Source of the DNA: Sulfitobacter sp. LCG007
Lineage (GTDB): Bacteria > Pseudomonadota > Alphaproteobacteria > Rhodobacterales > Rhodobacteraceae
NCBI RefSeq assembly: GCF_040801785.1
Contig: NZ_CP161805.1
Location: 620,001-684,000, forward strand
Length of the DNA: 64,000 nucleotides
Direction: 5' to 3'
Position numbers and translations under genes: made by a program. Under the pieces are notes generated by a model. That model was not told where the DNA came from. It saw nothing but the letters and a program-made list of their open reading frames with translations, and made no database searches. This document shows positions 1 to 17,090 of this stretch, one piece after another (position 1 is the stretch's first letter; every line of letters starts with the position of its first letter).

Positions 1-330
1 CTGACCGGGCGGCTGCCCTACGGAACCCGTGTCGCCCGGGTCGCCAACCGGCGCGACCGGATGCGGCTCAGCTACATACCCGCTCGGGTCGCTGCCAGCC
101 CGGTGCCCGCCTGGATGGACACGGCGCTGCGGCGCGCGACCCATCCCGATCCGGTGCAGCGCTACGACGCCCTGTCGGAATTCATTGCCGACCTCAAGCG
201 CCCCGGATCCACCTGGAACGCCACGCGCCATGTGCCGCTGGCCGAGCGCGATCCGATCCGTTTCTGGCAGTCCGTCTCGGCGATCCTCGCCCTGGTCTGC
301 CTCATCCTCGCCGTCCGACTGGTCGGCTGA
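1..330 (+). CDS. Protein kinase-like protein, C-terminal part (5' end outside window)
   Basis: The frame is open from base 1 and ends at TGA 328-330, giving about 109 C-terminal residues. The segment has the look of the end of a Ser/Thr protein-kinase C-lobe: helical sequence with HPDPVQRYDALSEF, where Arg lies in the expected subdomain XI context, followed by a linker and a single hydrophobic helix (about SVSAILALVCLILAVRLV) ending the protein. This suggests a membrane-anchored kinase. Kinase/phosphatase fusion proteins with this type of tail are found next to nitrogen-assimilation genes in Proteobacteria, and cynS follows here after only 19 bp, so the two are probably co-transcribed. The catalytic domain is outside the window, so function is inferred. 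Confidence 0.6.
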   Translation: MTGRLPYGTRVARVANRRDRMRLSYIPARVAASPVPAWMDTALRRATHPDPVQRYDALSEFIADLKRPGSTWNATRHVPLAERDPIRFWQSVSAILALVCLILAVRLVG

Positions 331-349
331 CCCAACCTGGAGACTTACC

Positions 350-817
350 ATGAAGGACCTTTCTCTCGCCGAAGATCTCACCAAGGAGGACGTGACCGTC
401 CTTATCCTGAAGGCCAGGAAAAGGGCCGGTCTCAGCTGGGAGGCGATTGCGGAAGCGATCGGCATGTCCCCGGTCTGGACCCATTCCGCAAGCATGGGAA
501 TGAACGCCTTCACCGAAGAGAAGGCGCGGGCGCTGGTCGAGCTGCTGGAACTTCCGCAGGATGCGGTGGCGGTGATGACGGAAAGTCCCACGAAGGTCTG
601 GGATCAGACGGTTCCGACTGACCCGTGCATCTACCGGCTTTACGAGATCGTCGGCGTCTACGGCCCCACCATCAAGGCGCTGATCCACGAGAAGTTCGGC
701 GACGGCATCATGTCTGCCATCGACTTCGACATGAAGGTCGAACGTGTGGCAAACCCGAAGGGCGACCGGGTGAAGATCGAGATGTCGGGAAAATACCTGG
801 GCTACAACGCCTGGTAA
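350..817 (+). CDS. cynS: Cyanate hydratase (cyanase)
   Basis: Cyanase converts cyanate plus bicarbonate to carbamate, which decays to ammonia and CO2. The 155-residue length is typical. The three catalytic residues of the family fall at their standard positions: Arg96 and Glu99 in RLYE, and Ser122 in GIMSAIDF. The N-terminal half is the helix-turn-helix-like domain of the family and the C-terminal half is the decamer-forming catalytic domain. The ATG at 350 has GGAG 7 bp upstream and lies 19 bp after the preceding gene, so the pair is likely one operon. A longer open frame begins at 29, but its upstream part overlaps the kinase frame and has no family similarity. The gene lies outside the photosynthesis cluster. 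Confidence 0.96.
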   Translation: MKDLSLAEDLTKEDVTVLILKARKRAGLSWEAIAEAIGMSPVWTHSASMGMNAFTEEKARALVELLELPQDAVAVMTESPTKVWDQTVPTDPCIYRLYEIVGVYGPTIKALIHEKFGDGIMSAIDFDMKVERVANPKGDRVKIEMSGKYLGYNAW

Positions 818-913
818 TTGCGGGCGTCACGTGAGGACGAACGGCAGCTCGCTATACGGGAGCGCTCCGGTATGTCCGTCCTCGCGGACCGACCTGAAGG
901 GCTGAACGGAAGA

Positions 914-939
914 TGGCGGAGCAATCCTGCGCTCCGCCA
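914..939. terminator. Hairpin between convergent cynS and cycA
   Basis: A perfect 9-bp inverted repeat (TGGCGGAGC at 914-922, GCTCCGCCA at 931-939) with an 8-nt loop sits in the 166-bp gap between the convergent genes cynS and cycA. There is no strong T-tract on either side, so it is at best a weak or bidirectional terminator or 3'-end stabiliser. Confidence 0.5.
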
Positions 940-983
940 CTCAACGCGTTCATGTCGTCGTCTGCTGCGCCGCATATGTCAGA

Positions 984-1418
984 TCACGATTGCGGCCCGA
1001 CGGAGGCGAGATATGCCCATACGTTGGCCGCTTCTTCCTCGCCCCGGAGCTTGAACACCATCTTGCCCTTGGCCTTCGGGTCGTCGAGGTATTCGCGCAG
1101 GAATTTGGTGGCGTCCTGGACGTAGACGACGAAATGCTCTTCGTCCCAGTTCAGACCCGCCTCGCCGGCGGCCACGATCGAGTCCGAATAGCCGAAACCG
1201 TCGACGCTGCCGGCCTTGCGCCCGGCCAGACCGTAGAGGTTGGGGCCGACCTTTCCTCCCTTGACGATTTCCTCGCCGGCGTCACTCACCACGGAATGGC
1301 AGGCCTTGCACTTGTTGAATTCCTTCTCGCCTGCCGCCGCATCGCCTGAAGCGTCCTGCGCCAGGGCGGGCATCGAGAAACATATCGCAAGCGCCGAGAT
1401 CGTTAGCTTGTTAAACAT
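984..1418 (-). CDS. cycA: Cytochrome c2
   Basis: Soluble periplasmic class I c-type cytochrome, an electron carrier between the bc1 complex and the photosynthetic reaction centre or terminal oxidases. The 144-residue precursor has a signal peptide (residues 1-20, ending ALA before QD), a single haem site CKACH (Cys37, Cys40, His41) and the sixth-ligand Met120 in KGKM. The insertion around residues 42-56 is typical of the longer c2 type. The ATG at 1418 has AGGAGC about 7 bp upstream. It is the last gene of the minus-strand bchF-puh-hemA block, separated from hemA by 86 bp, so it may also have its own promoter. Here PufC is the likely direct donor to the reaction centre, with cytochrome c2 reducing PufC. 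Confidence 0.93.
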   Translation of the reverse strand: MFNKLTISALAICFSMPALAQDASGDAAAGEKEFNKCKACHSVVSDAGEEIVKGGKVGPNLYGLAGRKAGSVDGFGYSDSIVAAGEAGLNWDEEHFVVYVQDATKFLREYLDDPKAKGKMVFKLRGEEEAANVWAYLASVGPQS

Positions 1419-1446
1419 CAGTTAGCTCCTGATCAATGTAGATGAC

Positions 1447-1473
1447 AACCTAGCGCAACAGGATACCTGTCAA
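1447..1473 (-). promoter_or_regulatory. Candidate promoter for cycA
   Basis: On the minus strand TTGACA (1473-1468) is followed after 15 bp by TAGGTT (1452-1447), a poor but recognisable sigma70-like pair about 29 bp before the cycA start. The -35 hexamer overlaps an inverted repeat ACAGG-ATA-CCTGT (1458-1470). The short spacer keeps confidence low. Confidence 0.3.
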
Positions 1474-1504
1474 CGGGGCGTTGCATGATTTTTTGGCACT
1501 CCGT

Positions 1505-2719
1505 TCAGGCGACCGCCCGTGACAGGGCGCACTGGTTCCACAGGACGGTGAGGGCCTCCACCAGATGCACGATGTCGGCCTCGCTGTGGAGCGGCGAGGG
1601 TGTGAAGCGCAGGCGTTCGGTACCCTTCGGGACGGTCGGGTAGTTGATGGGCTGTACGTAGATGCCATAGTCCCGCATCAGGATGTCGGCCAGCATGCGG
1701 CATTTCACGGCGTCCTTGATCATCACAGGGATGATGTGGCTGGGATTGTCCAGGTGGGGAATGCCGCGCGCGTCCAGCATCGCGCGCAGCTTCGCCACCC
1801 GAGCCCGTTGCTTCAGGCGCTCGGTCTGCGAAAGCTTGAGATGCGCGATGCTTGTGCGGGCCGCGGCGGCGACCGCGGGCGGCAGAGCGGTCGTGAAGAT
1901 GAAACCGGATGCGAACGAGCGGATGAAGTCGCAGAGGCTGTCGGATCCGGCGATGTAGCCGCCCATGCAGCCATAGGCCTTTCCCAGCGTTCCCTCGATC
2001 AGGGTGATCCGGTGCGCCAAGCCCTCGCGTTCGCTGATGCCGCCACCGCGCGGGCCGTAAAGGCCGACCGCGTGGACCTCGTCGAGATAGGTCATCGCGC
2101 CGTGCTTTTCGGCGACCTCGACGATCTCCTTCATCGGGCAGATGTCGCCGTCCATCGAATAGACCGACTCGAAGGCAACGATCTTGCAGACGTTCGCGGG
2201 CAGGGCGGCGAGCTTGCGGTCGAGGTCCTCGGGGTCGTTGTGTCTCCAGATCACCTTCTGGGCGCGCGAATGGCGGATGCCCTCGATCATGCTGGCGTGG
2301 TTGAGCGAATCCGACAGGATGACCGCGCCCGGCAGCCTGCTGCCCAGTGTCGAGAGCGCGGCCCAGTTCGATACGTAGCCGGACGTGAACAGCAACGCAT
2401 CCTGCTTGCCGTGCAGATCTGCCAGTTCGCGTTCCAGAAGAAGATGCTCGTGACTGGTGCCCGAGATGTTGCGCGTACCGCCGGCGCCGGTACCGCAGCG
2501 ATCCACGGCATCCTTCATGGCCTGGCGCACGGCCGGGTTCTGACCCATGCCGAGATAGTCGTTCGAACACCAGACCGTCACCTCTTCGGGGGCGTTCCTG
2601 TCGTGGCTCTTCGCCCGCGGGAAATGTCCGCACCGCCGCTCGAGCTCCGCAAATATGCGGTAATTGCCCTCCTCTTTCAGAGCGTTGAGCTGCGTGTCGA
2701 ACATGGCGTCAAAATCCAT
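1505..2719 (-). CDS. hemA: 5-aminolevulinate synthase
   Basis: Condenses glycine and succinyl-CoA to 5-aminolevulinate, the first committed step of tetrapyrrole synthesis in alphaproteobacteria (C4 pathway). It is 404 residues of the fold-type I PLP alpha-oxoamine synthase family. The PLP lysine is Lys247 in EGTLGKAYG; the glycine-rich region [14 protein letters not shown] and the [12 protein letters not shown] cofactor-binding strand are present. ATG 2719 has GGGGAGG 7 bp upstream and overlaps the end of puhE by 11 bp, so it is translated from the puh transcript. This places precursor supply under the same control as reaction-centre assembly. A second isozyme elsewhere in the genome cannot be excluded. 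Confidence 0.95.
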   Translation of the reverse strand: MDFDAMFDTQLNALKEEGNYRIFAELERRCGHFPRAKSHDRNAPEEVTVWCSNDYLGMGQNPAVRQAMKDAVDRCGTGAGGTRNISGTSHEHLLLERELADLHGKQDALLFTSGYVSNWAALSTLGSRLPGAVILSDSLNHASMIEGIRHSRAQKVIWRHNDPEDLDRKLAALPANVCKIVAFESVYSMDGDICPMKEIVEVAEKHGAMTYLDEVHAVGLYGPRGGGISEREGLAHRITLIEGTLGKAYGCMGGYIAGSDSLCDFIRSFASGFIFTTALPPAVAAAARTSIAHLKLSQTERLKQRARVAKLRAMLDARGIPHLDNPSHIIPVMIKDAVKCRMLADILMRDYGIYVQPINYPTVPKGTERLRFTPSPLHSEADIVHLVEALTVLWNQCALSRAVA

Positions 2720-3512
2720 GATGAACCTCCCCTGTCGTCTTCGATAATTGGCTGTGCCTGGCTGTCGGAAGCATCCAGCGCCAGAGTTTCGCGTCCGGCA
2801 ACGGCAGGACCATCATCCAGTGTTCGACCAGCGCAAGCGCGGTAATGGCGGCGAGCAGGGCAAAACCCACGGCCGCGCCCGAGGTGTCGGCGGCAAGCAT
2901 CCGCTCGAGCCAGCAGTCCACCGCAAATCCCAGAAGCGTGACCGAAACGGGAAACAGCCAGTTCATCGCGGCGACGCGGAAATGGCTGGGCACATGGGCA
3001 AGGGCTTCGGGCAGGAATTCGACGTTGATGCTTGGCACGCCGAAATAGAGATTGAGCTTTGCCGAGACGCGCGCCGCGAAAAGGATCAGGAACGTCCACA
3101 GACCGACCGGGTTCTCGCCGCCCCAGCCGAAAAGCAGCATCGAAAGCGCAGCGCCCAGGATGAGCATCTCGTGATAGGCGATGGTTCCCCAGGCACGGAT
3201 GAAGCGTTCCCATTCGGGAACGTCGCGCGGGCAGGGGTGCAGGTTCGGTCCGGTGATCAGTCCGACGAGAAAGGCAAGTTCGATCCAGCCCCAGATTGCC
3301 AGCGCCGACAGGAACCCCAGATAGGCGCCCGAGACGCTGCCATCGTCCAGCGTCGCCATGTACCCCCACACCCCGAGGGCAAGGACCGGCAGGGAGGCGA
3401 CAGCCGCGGGCGCGCCGTTCCCGCCGGACCGCCGCACCGCGATCAGGATCGCTCCGGTGGCGAACCACCAGAGGAAGACGGCGGCCAGCGCGGCGATCCA
3501 GGGACTGTCCAT
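2709..3512 (-). CDS. puhE: Photosynthetic complex assembly protein PuhE
   Basis: Integral membrane protein of 267 residues (DUF3623 type) with about seven hydrophobic segments. PuhE is needed for normal reaction-centre/LH1 levels; mutants in Rhodobacter capsulatus show altered bacteriochlorophyll production. It has the conserved family features: an N-terminal WWFATGAIL helix, the [10 protein letters not shown] segment, and an FFGVPS-like loop ([13 protein letters not shown]). The ATG at 3512 shares its A with the acsF TGA (TGATG), indicating translational coupling. Position after acsF and before hemA is the standard order in Rhodobacteraceae. Confidence 0.9.
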   Translation of the reverse strand: MDSPWIAALAAVFLWWFATGAILIAVRRSGGNGAPAAVASLPVLALGVWGYMATLDDGSVSGAYLGFLSALAIWGWIELAFLVGLITGPNLHPCPRDVPEWERFIRAWGTIAYHEMLILGAALSMLLFGWGGENPVGLWTFLILFAARVSAKLNLYFGVPSINVEFLPEALAHVPSHFRVAAMNWLFPVSVTLLGFAVDCWLERMLAADTSGAAVGFALLAAITALALVEHWMMVLPLPDAKLWRWMLPTARHSQLSKTTGEVHHGF

Positions 3513-4636
3513 CAGTAGACCGGCTCGAGCCGGGTCGAGTCCGGCACGGCGTGGCGGTTGGCGGGAATGGTGAACAGCCCGGCAAAGGCAAGCGCCGCGC
3601 GGGCGGAATGCAGCGTCGACGTGAACCAGCCGCCGAGCCCGCCGCGCTTCTTTCCTTCGGCGATGCGCGCATTCGCCTTCTGCAGCCGTTCGCAGCCGCG
3701 CTGCCAGCGGGGATTGTCGATGTCGAGCGTGATCGGGAAGACCTGCCTGGAAATCTCGGAGGTCTTCGTGAACACCTCGCGGGCGTACCAGTCCGGATCG
3801 ACGCCGAGCGCCTCGTGAAAGGCGGGGCGCTGGTGATCGCGAATATACATCGTCGCGTAGACCGCGGTCAGGAAGAACTTGATCCACAGCACGTTCACGC
3901 CGCGCGTCAGCTTTGGATCGGTCTTCATCAGCAGCGCGAAGGCCTCGCCATGGCGGAACTCGTCGTTGCACCATTCCTGGAACCACTTGAAGATCGGGTG
4001 GAAGCGATGCTCGGGATGCGCCTGCAGGTGGCGGAAGATGGTGATGTAGCGGGCATAGCCGATCTTCTCGCTGAGATAGGTCGCGTAGTAGATGAACTTG
4101 GGCCGGAAGTAGGTGTACTTCTTCTTCTGTGTCAGGAAACCCAGATTGACGGCCACACCTGCCTCGCGCAGCGCGTCGTTGATGAATCCCGCGTGACGCG
4201 CCTCGTCCCGGGCCATCAGCTGAAAGAGCTGCGTGATGTCCTTGTTCGTGCCCCGGCGCTTCATCTCCTTGTAGAGCACGCAGCCCGAGAACTCGGCGGT
4301 GCAGGACGAGATCAGGAAGTCGATGAATTCCTTCCTGAGGCCCGGCTCCATCGCGTCCCAGTCGACGTGGTCCCAGTCCTCGTTCTTCTTGAAGTGTCCC
4401 CTGTTGGGGTCCGAGACCATCTCCGAGATCAGCTCATCCCAGTCCCGCCGCACGGGCGTGACATCGATGGCGTCCATCTCGTCGAAATCGGTCGTGTAGA
4501 ACCGCGGCGTGAGCAGCGTGTTCTGCATGGCGATCTGCGTCGCTTCCGAGCTGTCCATCTCCGAGCGCGCTTCCTGAAGCTTCAGCGACTGCTCGGCGTC
4601 GGTGATATCGGCGGTATGCATGTTCTGGACGTTCAT
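3512..4636 (-). CDS. acsF: Mg-protoporphyrin IX monomethyl ester (oxidative) cyclase, aerobic
   Basis: Diiron monooxygenase that forms the isocyclic E ring using O2. It is 374 residues of the ferritin-like AcsF/CrdI family. Iron-binding motifs are visible as DEARHAGF in the middle and DEFRHGEAF further on, with upstream acidic residues in the expected helices. The start is ATG 4636, which overlaps the bciE stop as ATGA; an ATG 33 bp further upstream would lie within bciE. No O2-independent bchE is in the window, so ring closure appears to depend on O2. In alphaproteobacteria AcsF needs BciE, encoded immediately upstream here. Confidence 0.95.
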   Translation of the reverse strand: MNVQNMHTADITDAEQSLKLQEARSEMDSSEATQIAMQNTLLTPRFYTTDFDEMDAIDVTPVRRDWDELISEMVSDPNRGHFKKNEDWDHVDWDAMEPGLRKEFIDFLISSCTAEFSGCVLYKEMKRRGTNKDITQLFQLMARDEARHAGFINDALREAGVAVNLGFLTQKKKYTYFRPKFIYYATYLSEKIGYARYITIFRHLQAHPEHRFHPIFKWFQEWCNDEFRHGEAFALLMKTDPKLTRGVNVLWIKFFLTAVYATMYIRDHQRPAFHEALGVDPDWYAREVFTKTSEISRQVFPITLDIDNPRWQRGCERLQKANARIAEGKKRGGLGGWFTSTLHSARAALAFAGLFTIPANRHAVPDSTRLEPVY

Positions 4637-4929
4637 AGCGTGACCTCCTCGGAGAACGAGAACTCGCAAAGCTCCATCACTTCCAGATCGCCGGTCAGGC
4701 GGGTCCAGAGACGTTCGAGCGCGCTTGCGCGGAAGATCACCGCCTCACGCTCTTCGCTGACGATCTCTCCGAAGGGGGCCATGATCTCGGGTCCCTTCAC
4801 CTGGACTTCGTCACCGGGATAGACCGTCACGCCGTTGTTGAACCTCACATGCGCGTGCAGGCTTTCGAACCTGTGGCTGATCTCCACGGTACAGGGTGCC
4901 AGTTCGACCTCTCTTGTCAGTAGTCCCAT
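4633..4929 (-). CDS. bciE: BciE, small subunit required by alphaproteobacterial AcsF cyclase
   Basis: A 98-residue soluble acidic protein between puhC and acsF, overlapping acsF by 4 nt (ATGA). By position, size and tight coupling it matches BciE, the small protein shown to be required with AcsF in alphaproteobacterial O2-dependent cyclase (Rhodobacter sphaeroides rsp_6110). The sequence shows a beta-rich N-terminal part (GVTVYPGDEVQVKGPEI), an IVSEER segment and an ERLWTRLTGDLEVMELCEFSFSEE C-terminal part with no membrane segment. The assignment is by context and recalled family features rather than alignment. Confidence 0.8.
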   Translation of the reverse strand: MGLLTREVELAPCTVEISHRFESLHAHVRFNNGVTVYPGDEVQVKGPEIMAPFGEIVSEEREAVIFRASALERLWTRLTGDLEVMELCEFSFSEEVTL

Positions 4930-4941
4930 CGTGCTTCCCTT

Positions 4942-5403
4942 TCAGTGATCCAGAAGCCTGGCGAAGGCTCTGGCGTTGTCCGCGCCGAAACCCATCAGGT
5001 CGGCGCTCCAGCCTGTGCTGGGGTCGGTAATCTCCATGCGGCCGGTGTCGCGCAGGACGAGCCGGACGGGACCCTCCACGCCGACCCGGTTCTTGATGCG
5101 TTCGCGGCCCACGACGCGGGCGATCCCCGCGACGAAACCACCCTCTTCGGGCGAGAGGTCCGCGATCAGCCCGCCATCCGTGGCAAGGACCCTGACCGCG
5201 CCGCTGAGGTCGTGGAAGGACAGGACCATGTCGCGCTGCCGGACGACCTCTCCTGCGGGCGGCGTCGCCGAGAGCGGCACGTCCGCAATTTTAGCGAGGC
5301 TGACCAAGGCGAGGACCGTCAGCACCAGCGCCAGCATCGCGCGCAGCAGGAAGCGCGGGATCGTTCCGTCCGGTGCCGGTCTGCGATGGGCGCTGGCGTA
5401 CAT
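4942..5403 (-). CDS. puhC: Photosynthetic complex assembly protein PuhC
   Basis: PuhC is a membrane-anchored protein needed for efficient assembly and reorganisation of the reaction centre-LH1 core. The 153-residue product has one N-terminal transmembrane helix (about residues 20-40), then a periplasmic domain ending GADNARAFARLL, typical of the family. Two ATGs are possible, at 5409 and 5403. AGGAG lies 1 nt before the first and 7 nt before the second, so 5403 is chosen. Part of the lhaA-puhABC-bciE-acsF-puhE run, 12 nt before bciE. Confidence 0.88.
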   Translation of the reverse strand: MYASAHRRPAPDGTIPRFLLRAMLALVLTVLALVSLAKIADVPLSATPPAGEVVRQRDMVLSFHDLSGAVRVLATDGGLIADLSPEEGGFVAGIARVVGRERIKNRVGVEGPVRLVLRDTGRMEITDPSTGWSADLMGFGADNARAFARLLDH

Positions 5404-5419
5404 GGTCATGCTCCTGATC

Positions 5420-6049
5420 CTATTCCGCCGCGATTGCTTGCGGCGCAGGCTGCCGCTCGATCCGGGGCATGCTGATGCGCGCTTCCGCGGCCTCCGAGAG
5501 CATTTCGGCGACATGCCGGGCGTCGGGAATGCAGCGCAGGGCCGGCTGCGTCTCGAAGTGCCAGGGGCGTACGTGCGGCCAGCAGACGAGATATCCCAGC
5601 CTGACCGGTCCCTCGAGCTTCAGGGCGATGGTGCCGGTCCCGTCGCGGCGCAGGTCCAGCCCGGCGGACGCTATCCGGGTGTAGGGCAGGTTCAGCGTCA
5701 CCGTCAGCGCCGCGCCGATGCGCATGGCAACGCGCCGGTTGGTCAAAGTGTAGACGGTCGAGCGCGCCTGAACGAGCGCCACGAGCCACAGCAGGCCACA
5801 GGTGATGCCGCCGAGGATCAGGAAGGGGATCGAGGCCGCCATCGCGAGGTCCAGTGGCAGCTGGTCGCTCACGCTGACGAAGCGCCAGACCGTCAGTGCC
5901 ACGAAGTACCCCGCCACCCAGAGGATGTTCATCGACCTCTTCGCCAGCGCCCAGGTCGACGGACGCCCCTGCCAGAGGATCTCCTCGCCCTGTGGCGGGA
6001 CTTCTGGAAGGCCCCGGACGGGCTCGGCGGTGAAATCATCATGGGTCAT
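5420..6049 (-). CDS. puhB: Photosynthetic complex assembly protein PuhB
   Basis: PuhB supports reaction-centre assembly and, indirectly, LH1. The 209-residue protein has a PH-like (YdbT/DUF-type) core: the GEEILWQGRPS start, two or three hydrophobic helices (about 45-62 and 68-95), then TVYTLTNRRVAMRIG, the characteristic strand pair of bacterial PH-like membrane proteins. The C-terminal tail is charged. It starts 24 nt after the puhA stop and ends 16 nt before puhC. Confidence 0.9.
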   Translation of the reverse strand: MTHDDFTAEPVRGLPEVPPQGEEILWQGRPSTWALAKRSMNILWVAGYFVALTVWRFVSVSDQLPLDLAMAASIPFLILGGITCGLLWLVALVQARSTVYTLTNRRVAMRIGAALTVTLNLPYTRIASAGLDLRRDGTGTIALKLEGPVRLGYLVCWPHVRPWHFETQPALRCIPDARHVAEMLSEAAEARISMPRIERQPAPQAIAAE

Positions 6050-6073
6050 CGCGGTCTCCTCCCGCAGATAGCG

Positions 6074-6844
6074 TCACAACTGCGGCTCGAGCCGCGCCGT
6101 GCTGGCATAGAGAAGACCCCCGGCGTAATAGCCGCAGATCTTGTCCTCCTCGAGCAGCGTCACCTGATTGGGGGCCGCGTGCAGCGGCACACCGTCGAAA
6201 TGTGTCGAGAAGATCGAGCGCACCACGACGCGGTCCTTCTTGATTCTGGACATCGGCAGCGGGACCAGCCGCGTACCCGCACCGATATTGCCGTCGAGCT
6301 GGATTTCGAGATAGCGGACCATCTGCTCCGGCTCGTCGAGCCACATATCCGTGACCCGGCCCACGACGATGCCGTCGCCGGCGACGACCGGCAGTCCGCG
6401 CGGGTCGCGACCGGCGACCACCCGGAAATGATCCGACGCCTTCATCGGCACGATCTTGGGATGCCCCGCGCCGTCGAGTTCCGCCACATCGCGCCGCATC
6501 GCCCAGGACGCCGGGCCGACGCCATCGGCCATCGGATCACCCGTGGGTTCCATCGGAAAGCCCTCGCTGACCGCCGTACGGGCGAGGGCGAGGTTGGCCC
6601 GTTCGCCCTTCTGGTCGCTGGGGAATGAGACCGCGCCGCGTCCGTGCGGCAGCAGGAAGGTCTTGTCGTCGGGCACGGGGAACATGCCCTGATTTGCCGA
6701 GGGCTGGCCGTCCTCGCTCTGGAGGGGATAGCCCTCGCGCATGTTCTCGCGCTGGAGGTAGAAGATCAGCAGGGCGAAGAAGACCCAGAACAGCCAGATC
6801 GACAGGCTGGCGAGATCGAAGTTGCCAAAGAATGTCTGTGTCAT
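6074..6844 (-). CDS. puhA: Photosynthetic reaction centre H subunit
   Basis: H subunit of the type II reaction centre, which caps the cytoplasmic face of L/M and shapes proton delivery to QB. At 256 residues it has normal length: a short periplasmic N-terminus, one transmembrane helix (about residues 12-31, [18 protein letters not shown]), then the cytoplasmic PRC-barrel domain with the conserved [17 protein letters not shown] and [14 protein letters not shown] segments. The start ATG 6844 gives the canonical [12 protein letters not shown] N-terminus; an in-frame ATG 72 bp upstream would add unrelated residues overlapping the lhaA 3' end. The gene follows lhaA by 28 bp. Confidence 0.97.
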   Translation of the reverse strand: MTQTFFGNFDLASLSIWLFWVFFALLIFYLQRENMREGYPLQSEDGQPSANQGMFPVPDDKTFLLPHGRGAVSFPSDQKGERANLALARTAVSEGFPMEPTGDPMADGVGPASWAMRRDVAELDGAGHPKIVPMKASDHFRVVAGRDPRGLPVVAGDGIVVGRVTDMWLDEPEQMVRYLEIQLDGNIGAGTRLVPLPMSRIKKDRVVVRSIFSTHFDGVPLHAAPNQVTLLEEDKICGYYAGGLLYASTARLEPQL

Positions 6845-6872
6845 GAGGTGATCCCTTCCATTGGCAGGCGTG

Positions 6873-8312
6873 TCATGTCGGGAAATCGGCAAGGCCGATC
6901 CGAACCGGTTTGTCATAGGTCGTGGCAGCTCTCGGAGATGTGCGGACGAGGGGCCCGAGCACGGCGAGGGTGAGGAAGATAAGGCCGATCTCCAAATGGT
7001 AGACGAAAGCGTATCCCGTGGCGGCGGAGTTCAGTCCCTCTCCGAACCGCCCCGAAAGCGCCTGTGTGTTGATGACATCGCGCAGGGTGCCGCCGATTGC
7101 GATCGACAGACCCGCCGCCGTTGCCTGCGCTGCCCCCCAGGCGCCGAGCGTCAGGCCGCGTCCGGCGGTTCCCTTGGTCGGCAGGGCCATGGCTGCCGTC
7201 AGCGTGGCGACGGAGAAGAAACCCCCTCCGACACCGATCAGCCCGGCACCGGCGAAAAACAGTGCGTCCGACCGCATGGGCGCTGCGAAGATCACCAGCG
7301 AAAACGCCGCCAGCCCGACGACCAGCCCGAGTGCCGCGCTCCGGTAGGGATCGGAGGACTGCGCCAACCTACGCGCGGCGAGGGCGAAACCGGCCAGCGC
7401 CCCGGTCGCCCACATCGCGGTCAGCATCGTGGTCGATCCCACCGACAGTCCGAGGATCTCGCCACCGTAGGGTTCTAGAAGCACGTCCTGCATGTTGAAT
7501 GCCATCGTGCCGAGGAAGACGACAACAAGCAGGCGGGCCGCATTGCTGCGGGCGGTGAAGTCGGCCCAGGCTTCGGAGAAGCGCGGACGGGGGGCGGCGC
7601 GTTCCTCGCGGCTCATCGGGCGTACGCTTTCCTGTTTCCAGAGCGCGATCAGGTTCAGCACGATGCCGACGACCGCTGCGCCTTGGACCACCCGCACCAG
7701 CTTCAGCGCGGAGAAGTCCCGCAGCAGCCAGCCGACGATCACGGCCGAGACGCCCATTCCCAGCAGGAGCATCACGTACAGCAGTGCGACGACGCGGGGT
7801 CGCGTCTCGTCGGTCGCCCGGTCGCTGGCCAGCGCAAGACCCGCGGTCTGCGTCATGTGAAGCCCGAATCCCGTCATCAGGAATGCCAGCGCGGCCAGCA
7901 CCTCGCCCGCGAAGGGCACGTCATGAACAGGTTTTCCGCCCAGGACGAGCAGGGCAAAGGGCATCACCGCAAGCCCGCCCATCTGCCAGAGCGAGCCGAA
8001 CCAGAGATAGGGGATGCGCTTCCAGCCGATGGCGCTGCGGTAGGTGTCGCTGCGGAAACCCAGCAGGGCGCGGAACGGTGCGGTGAGAACCGGCAGCGCG
8101 ATCATGATCGCGACGACCGTGGCCATGACGTTCAGCTCGACGATCATGACGCGGTTCAGCGTCCCGAGCAGCATGACCGAGGCCATGCCGACCGAAACCT
8201 GAAACAGCGAGAGGCGCAGCAACTGTCCCAGCGGCAGTGACTCGCTGGCCGCATCCGAGAAGGGAAGCAACCGGGTCGTCAGCTGGACCAGGGGGCTGCG
8301 CCGGGTGCTCAT
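6873..8312 (-). CDS. lhaA: Light-harvesting 1 assembly factor LhaA (PucC family)
   Basis: Major-facilitator-like membrane protein of the PucC/LhaA (BCH2) family, implicated in delivering bacteriochlorophyll to LH1 during assembly. The 479-residue protein has about 12 hydrophobic segments and family signatures: [33 protein letters not shown] and [22 protein letters not shown] 8312 overlaps the bchM stop as ATGA. Position directly before puhA is conserved in purple bacteria. A paralogue lies at 20253-21554 between bchG and bchP. Confidence 0.93.
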   Translation of the reverse strand: MSTRRSPLVQLTTRLLPFSDAASESLPLGQLLRLSLFQVSVGMASVMLLGTLNRVMIVELNVMATVVAIMIALPVLTAPFRALLGFRSDTYRSAIGWKRIPYLWFGSLWQMGGLAVMPFALLVLGGKPVHDVPFAGEVLAALAFLMTGFGLHMTQTAGLALASDRATDETRPRVVALLYVMLLLGMGVSAVIVGWLLRDFSALKLVRVVQGAAVVGIVLNLIALWKQESVRPMSREERAAPRPRFSEAWADFTARSNAARLLVVVFLGTMAFNMQDVLLEPYGGEILGLSVGSTTMLTAMWATGALAGFALAARRLAQSSDPYRSAALGLVVGLAAFSLVIFAAPMRSDALFFAGAGLIGVGGGFFSVATLTAAMALPTKGTAGRGLTLGAWGAAQATAAGLSIAIGGTLRDVINTQALSGRFGEGLNSAATGYAFVYHLEIGLIFLTLAVLGPLVRTSPRAATTYDKPVRIGLADFPT

Positions 8313-8979
8313 GCGCGATACTCGATGGCGTGCGAGATGTAGAAGCCCGAGGTCGTCCGCCCCAGATCGGTGGCGCGGCCCCGGTGGCCAAGCGCCTCGC
8401 AAAGCCGGGCGGGCCGATGGGGCACCATGACCGGAGAGCGATCCGAGCGCGGGAAGATCCTGCCGACGTTCCACATCGCCATCAGCGCCGGCGTGCGCGG
8501 CGCGACGGTGAAGACGAAGGCCCCGGCACAGCGCGCTCCCAGCCCGTCGACGGCGTTCAGGATGTCCTCCTCGCCATAGTAGATGAGGCTGTCCATCGCG
8601 AGGGCGAAGTCGAAGCGCCCCAGACCGGGATCCAGCATGTCACCGACCTCGAAGCTGACCCTCGAACGCATCGAGGGATCCAGCCGCTGCCGCGCGATCT
8701 CGACCAGCGACGGGGATATGTCGACCGCCAGCACGTCGGCACCACGCGCCGCGAGTTCGCCGGTCATCTGCCCCGCCCCGCAACCGGCGTCGAGAATGCG
8801 CGCCCCGCTCAGATCGTGCGGCAGCCGCGCCAGCATCCGGGCGCGCATCAGCTCACGCCCGCGGCGCACCGTTTCGCGGATCCGGCTGACCTTGGCTGTG
8901 CTGGTCAGACGTTCCCATGTCCGGGTGGCGGTCTGGTCGAAATAGGTTTCGACGCGGGAAAGGGTGGCCTCGTAGCTCA

Positions 8980-8980
<1 letters not shown>
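8309..8980 (-). CDS. bchM: Mg-protoporphyrin IX methyltransferase
   Basis: SAM-dependent O-methyltransferase that methylates the C13 propionate of Mg-protoporphyrin IX, making the AcsF substrate. It has 223 residues, with the class I SAM motif ILDAGCGAGQMT (about residues 63-74), an acidic strand end DVLAVDIS and the BchM-type C-terminus ending [14 protein letters not shown] 8980 overlaps the bchL stop as TGATG. Lies between bchL and lhaA in an unbroken overlapping run. Confidence 0.95.
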
Positions 8981-16852
<7,872 letters not shown>

Positions 16853-16977
16853 CTTTCTGTTAAGACACTCAGCGTAGGGTAGTCAGATGATTCTCGCTGA
16901 AATTGCATCGCAACCCTGTGTAAAAGCTCGAAAACCATGGCTTCCGGGTCTTGAATTCGTTGAACAAAAGGGCACTC

Positions 16978-16995
16978 TGTCTATTGTCTTTGACA
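16978..16995. promoter_or_regulatory. PpsR/CrtJ binding site (TGT-N12-ACA), ppaA side
   Basis: Second exact match: TGT 16978-16980, ACA 16993-16995, 95 bp before the chosen ppaA start. If ppaA were translated from 16887 this box would be inside coding sequence, which favours the shorter form or a dual role. It suggests that PpsR acts on the ppaA-ppsR unit itself. Confidence 0.6.
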
Positions 16996-17090
16996 TTTTA
17001 GGGGTCGTGAATGACACTCATGGAGCGTTTAGTGGACACTATGGACCCTGCGCCGCGTATTCCGCCGTGGAGGGGCGGGGGAGCGCGACC

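Noticed and set aside
3296-4822. 508-codon plus-strand frame opposite acsF and puhE
   Set aside because: Antisense shadow of acsF; no recognisable motif or ribosome binding site.
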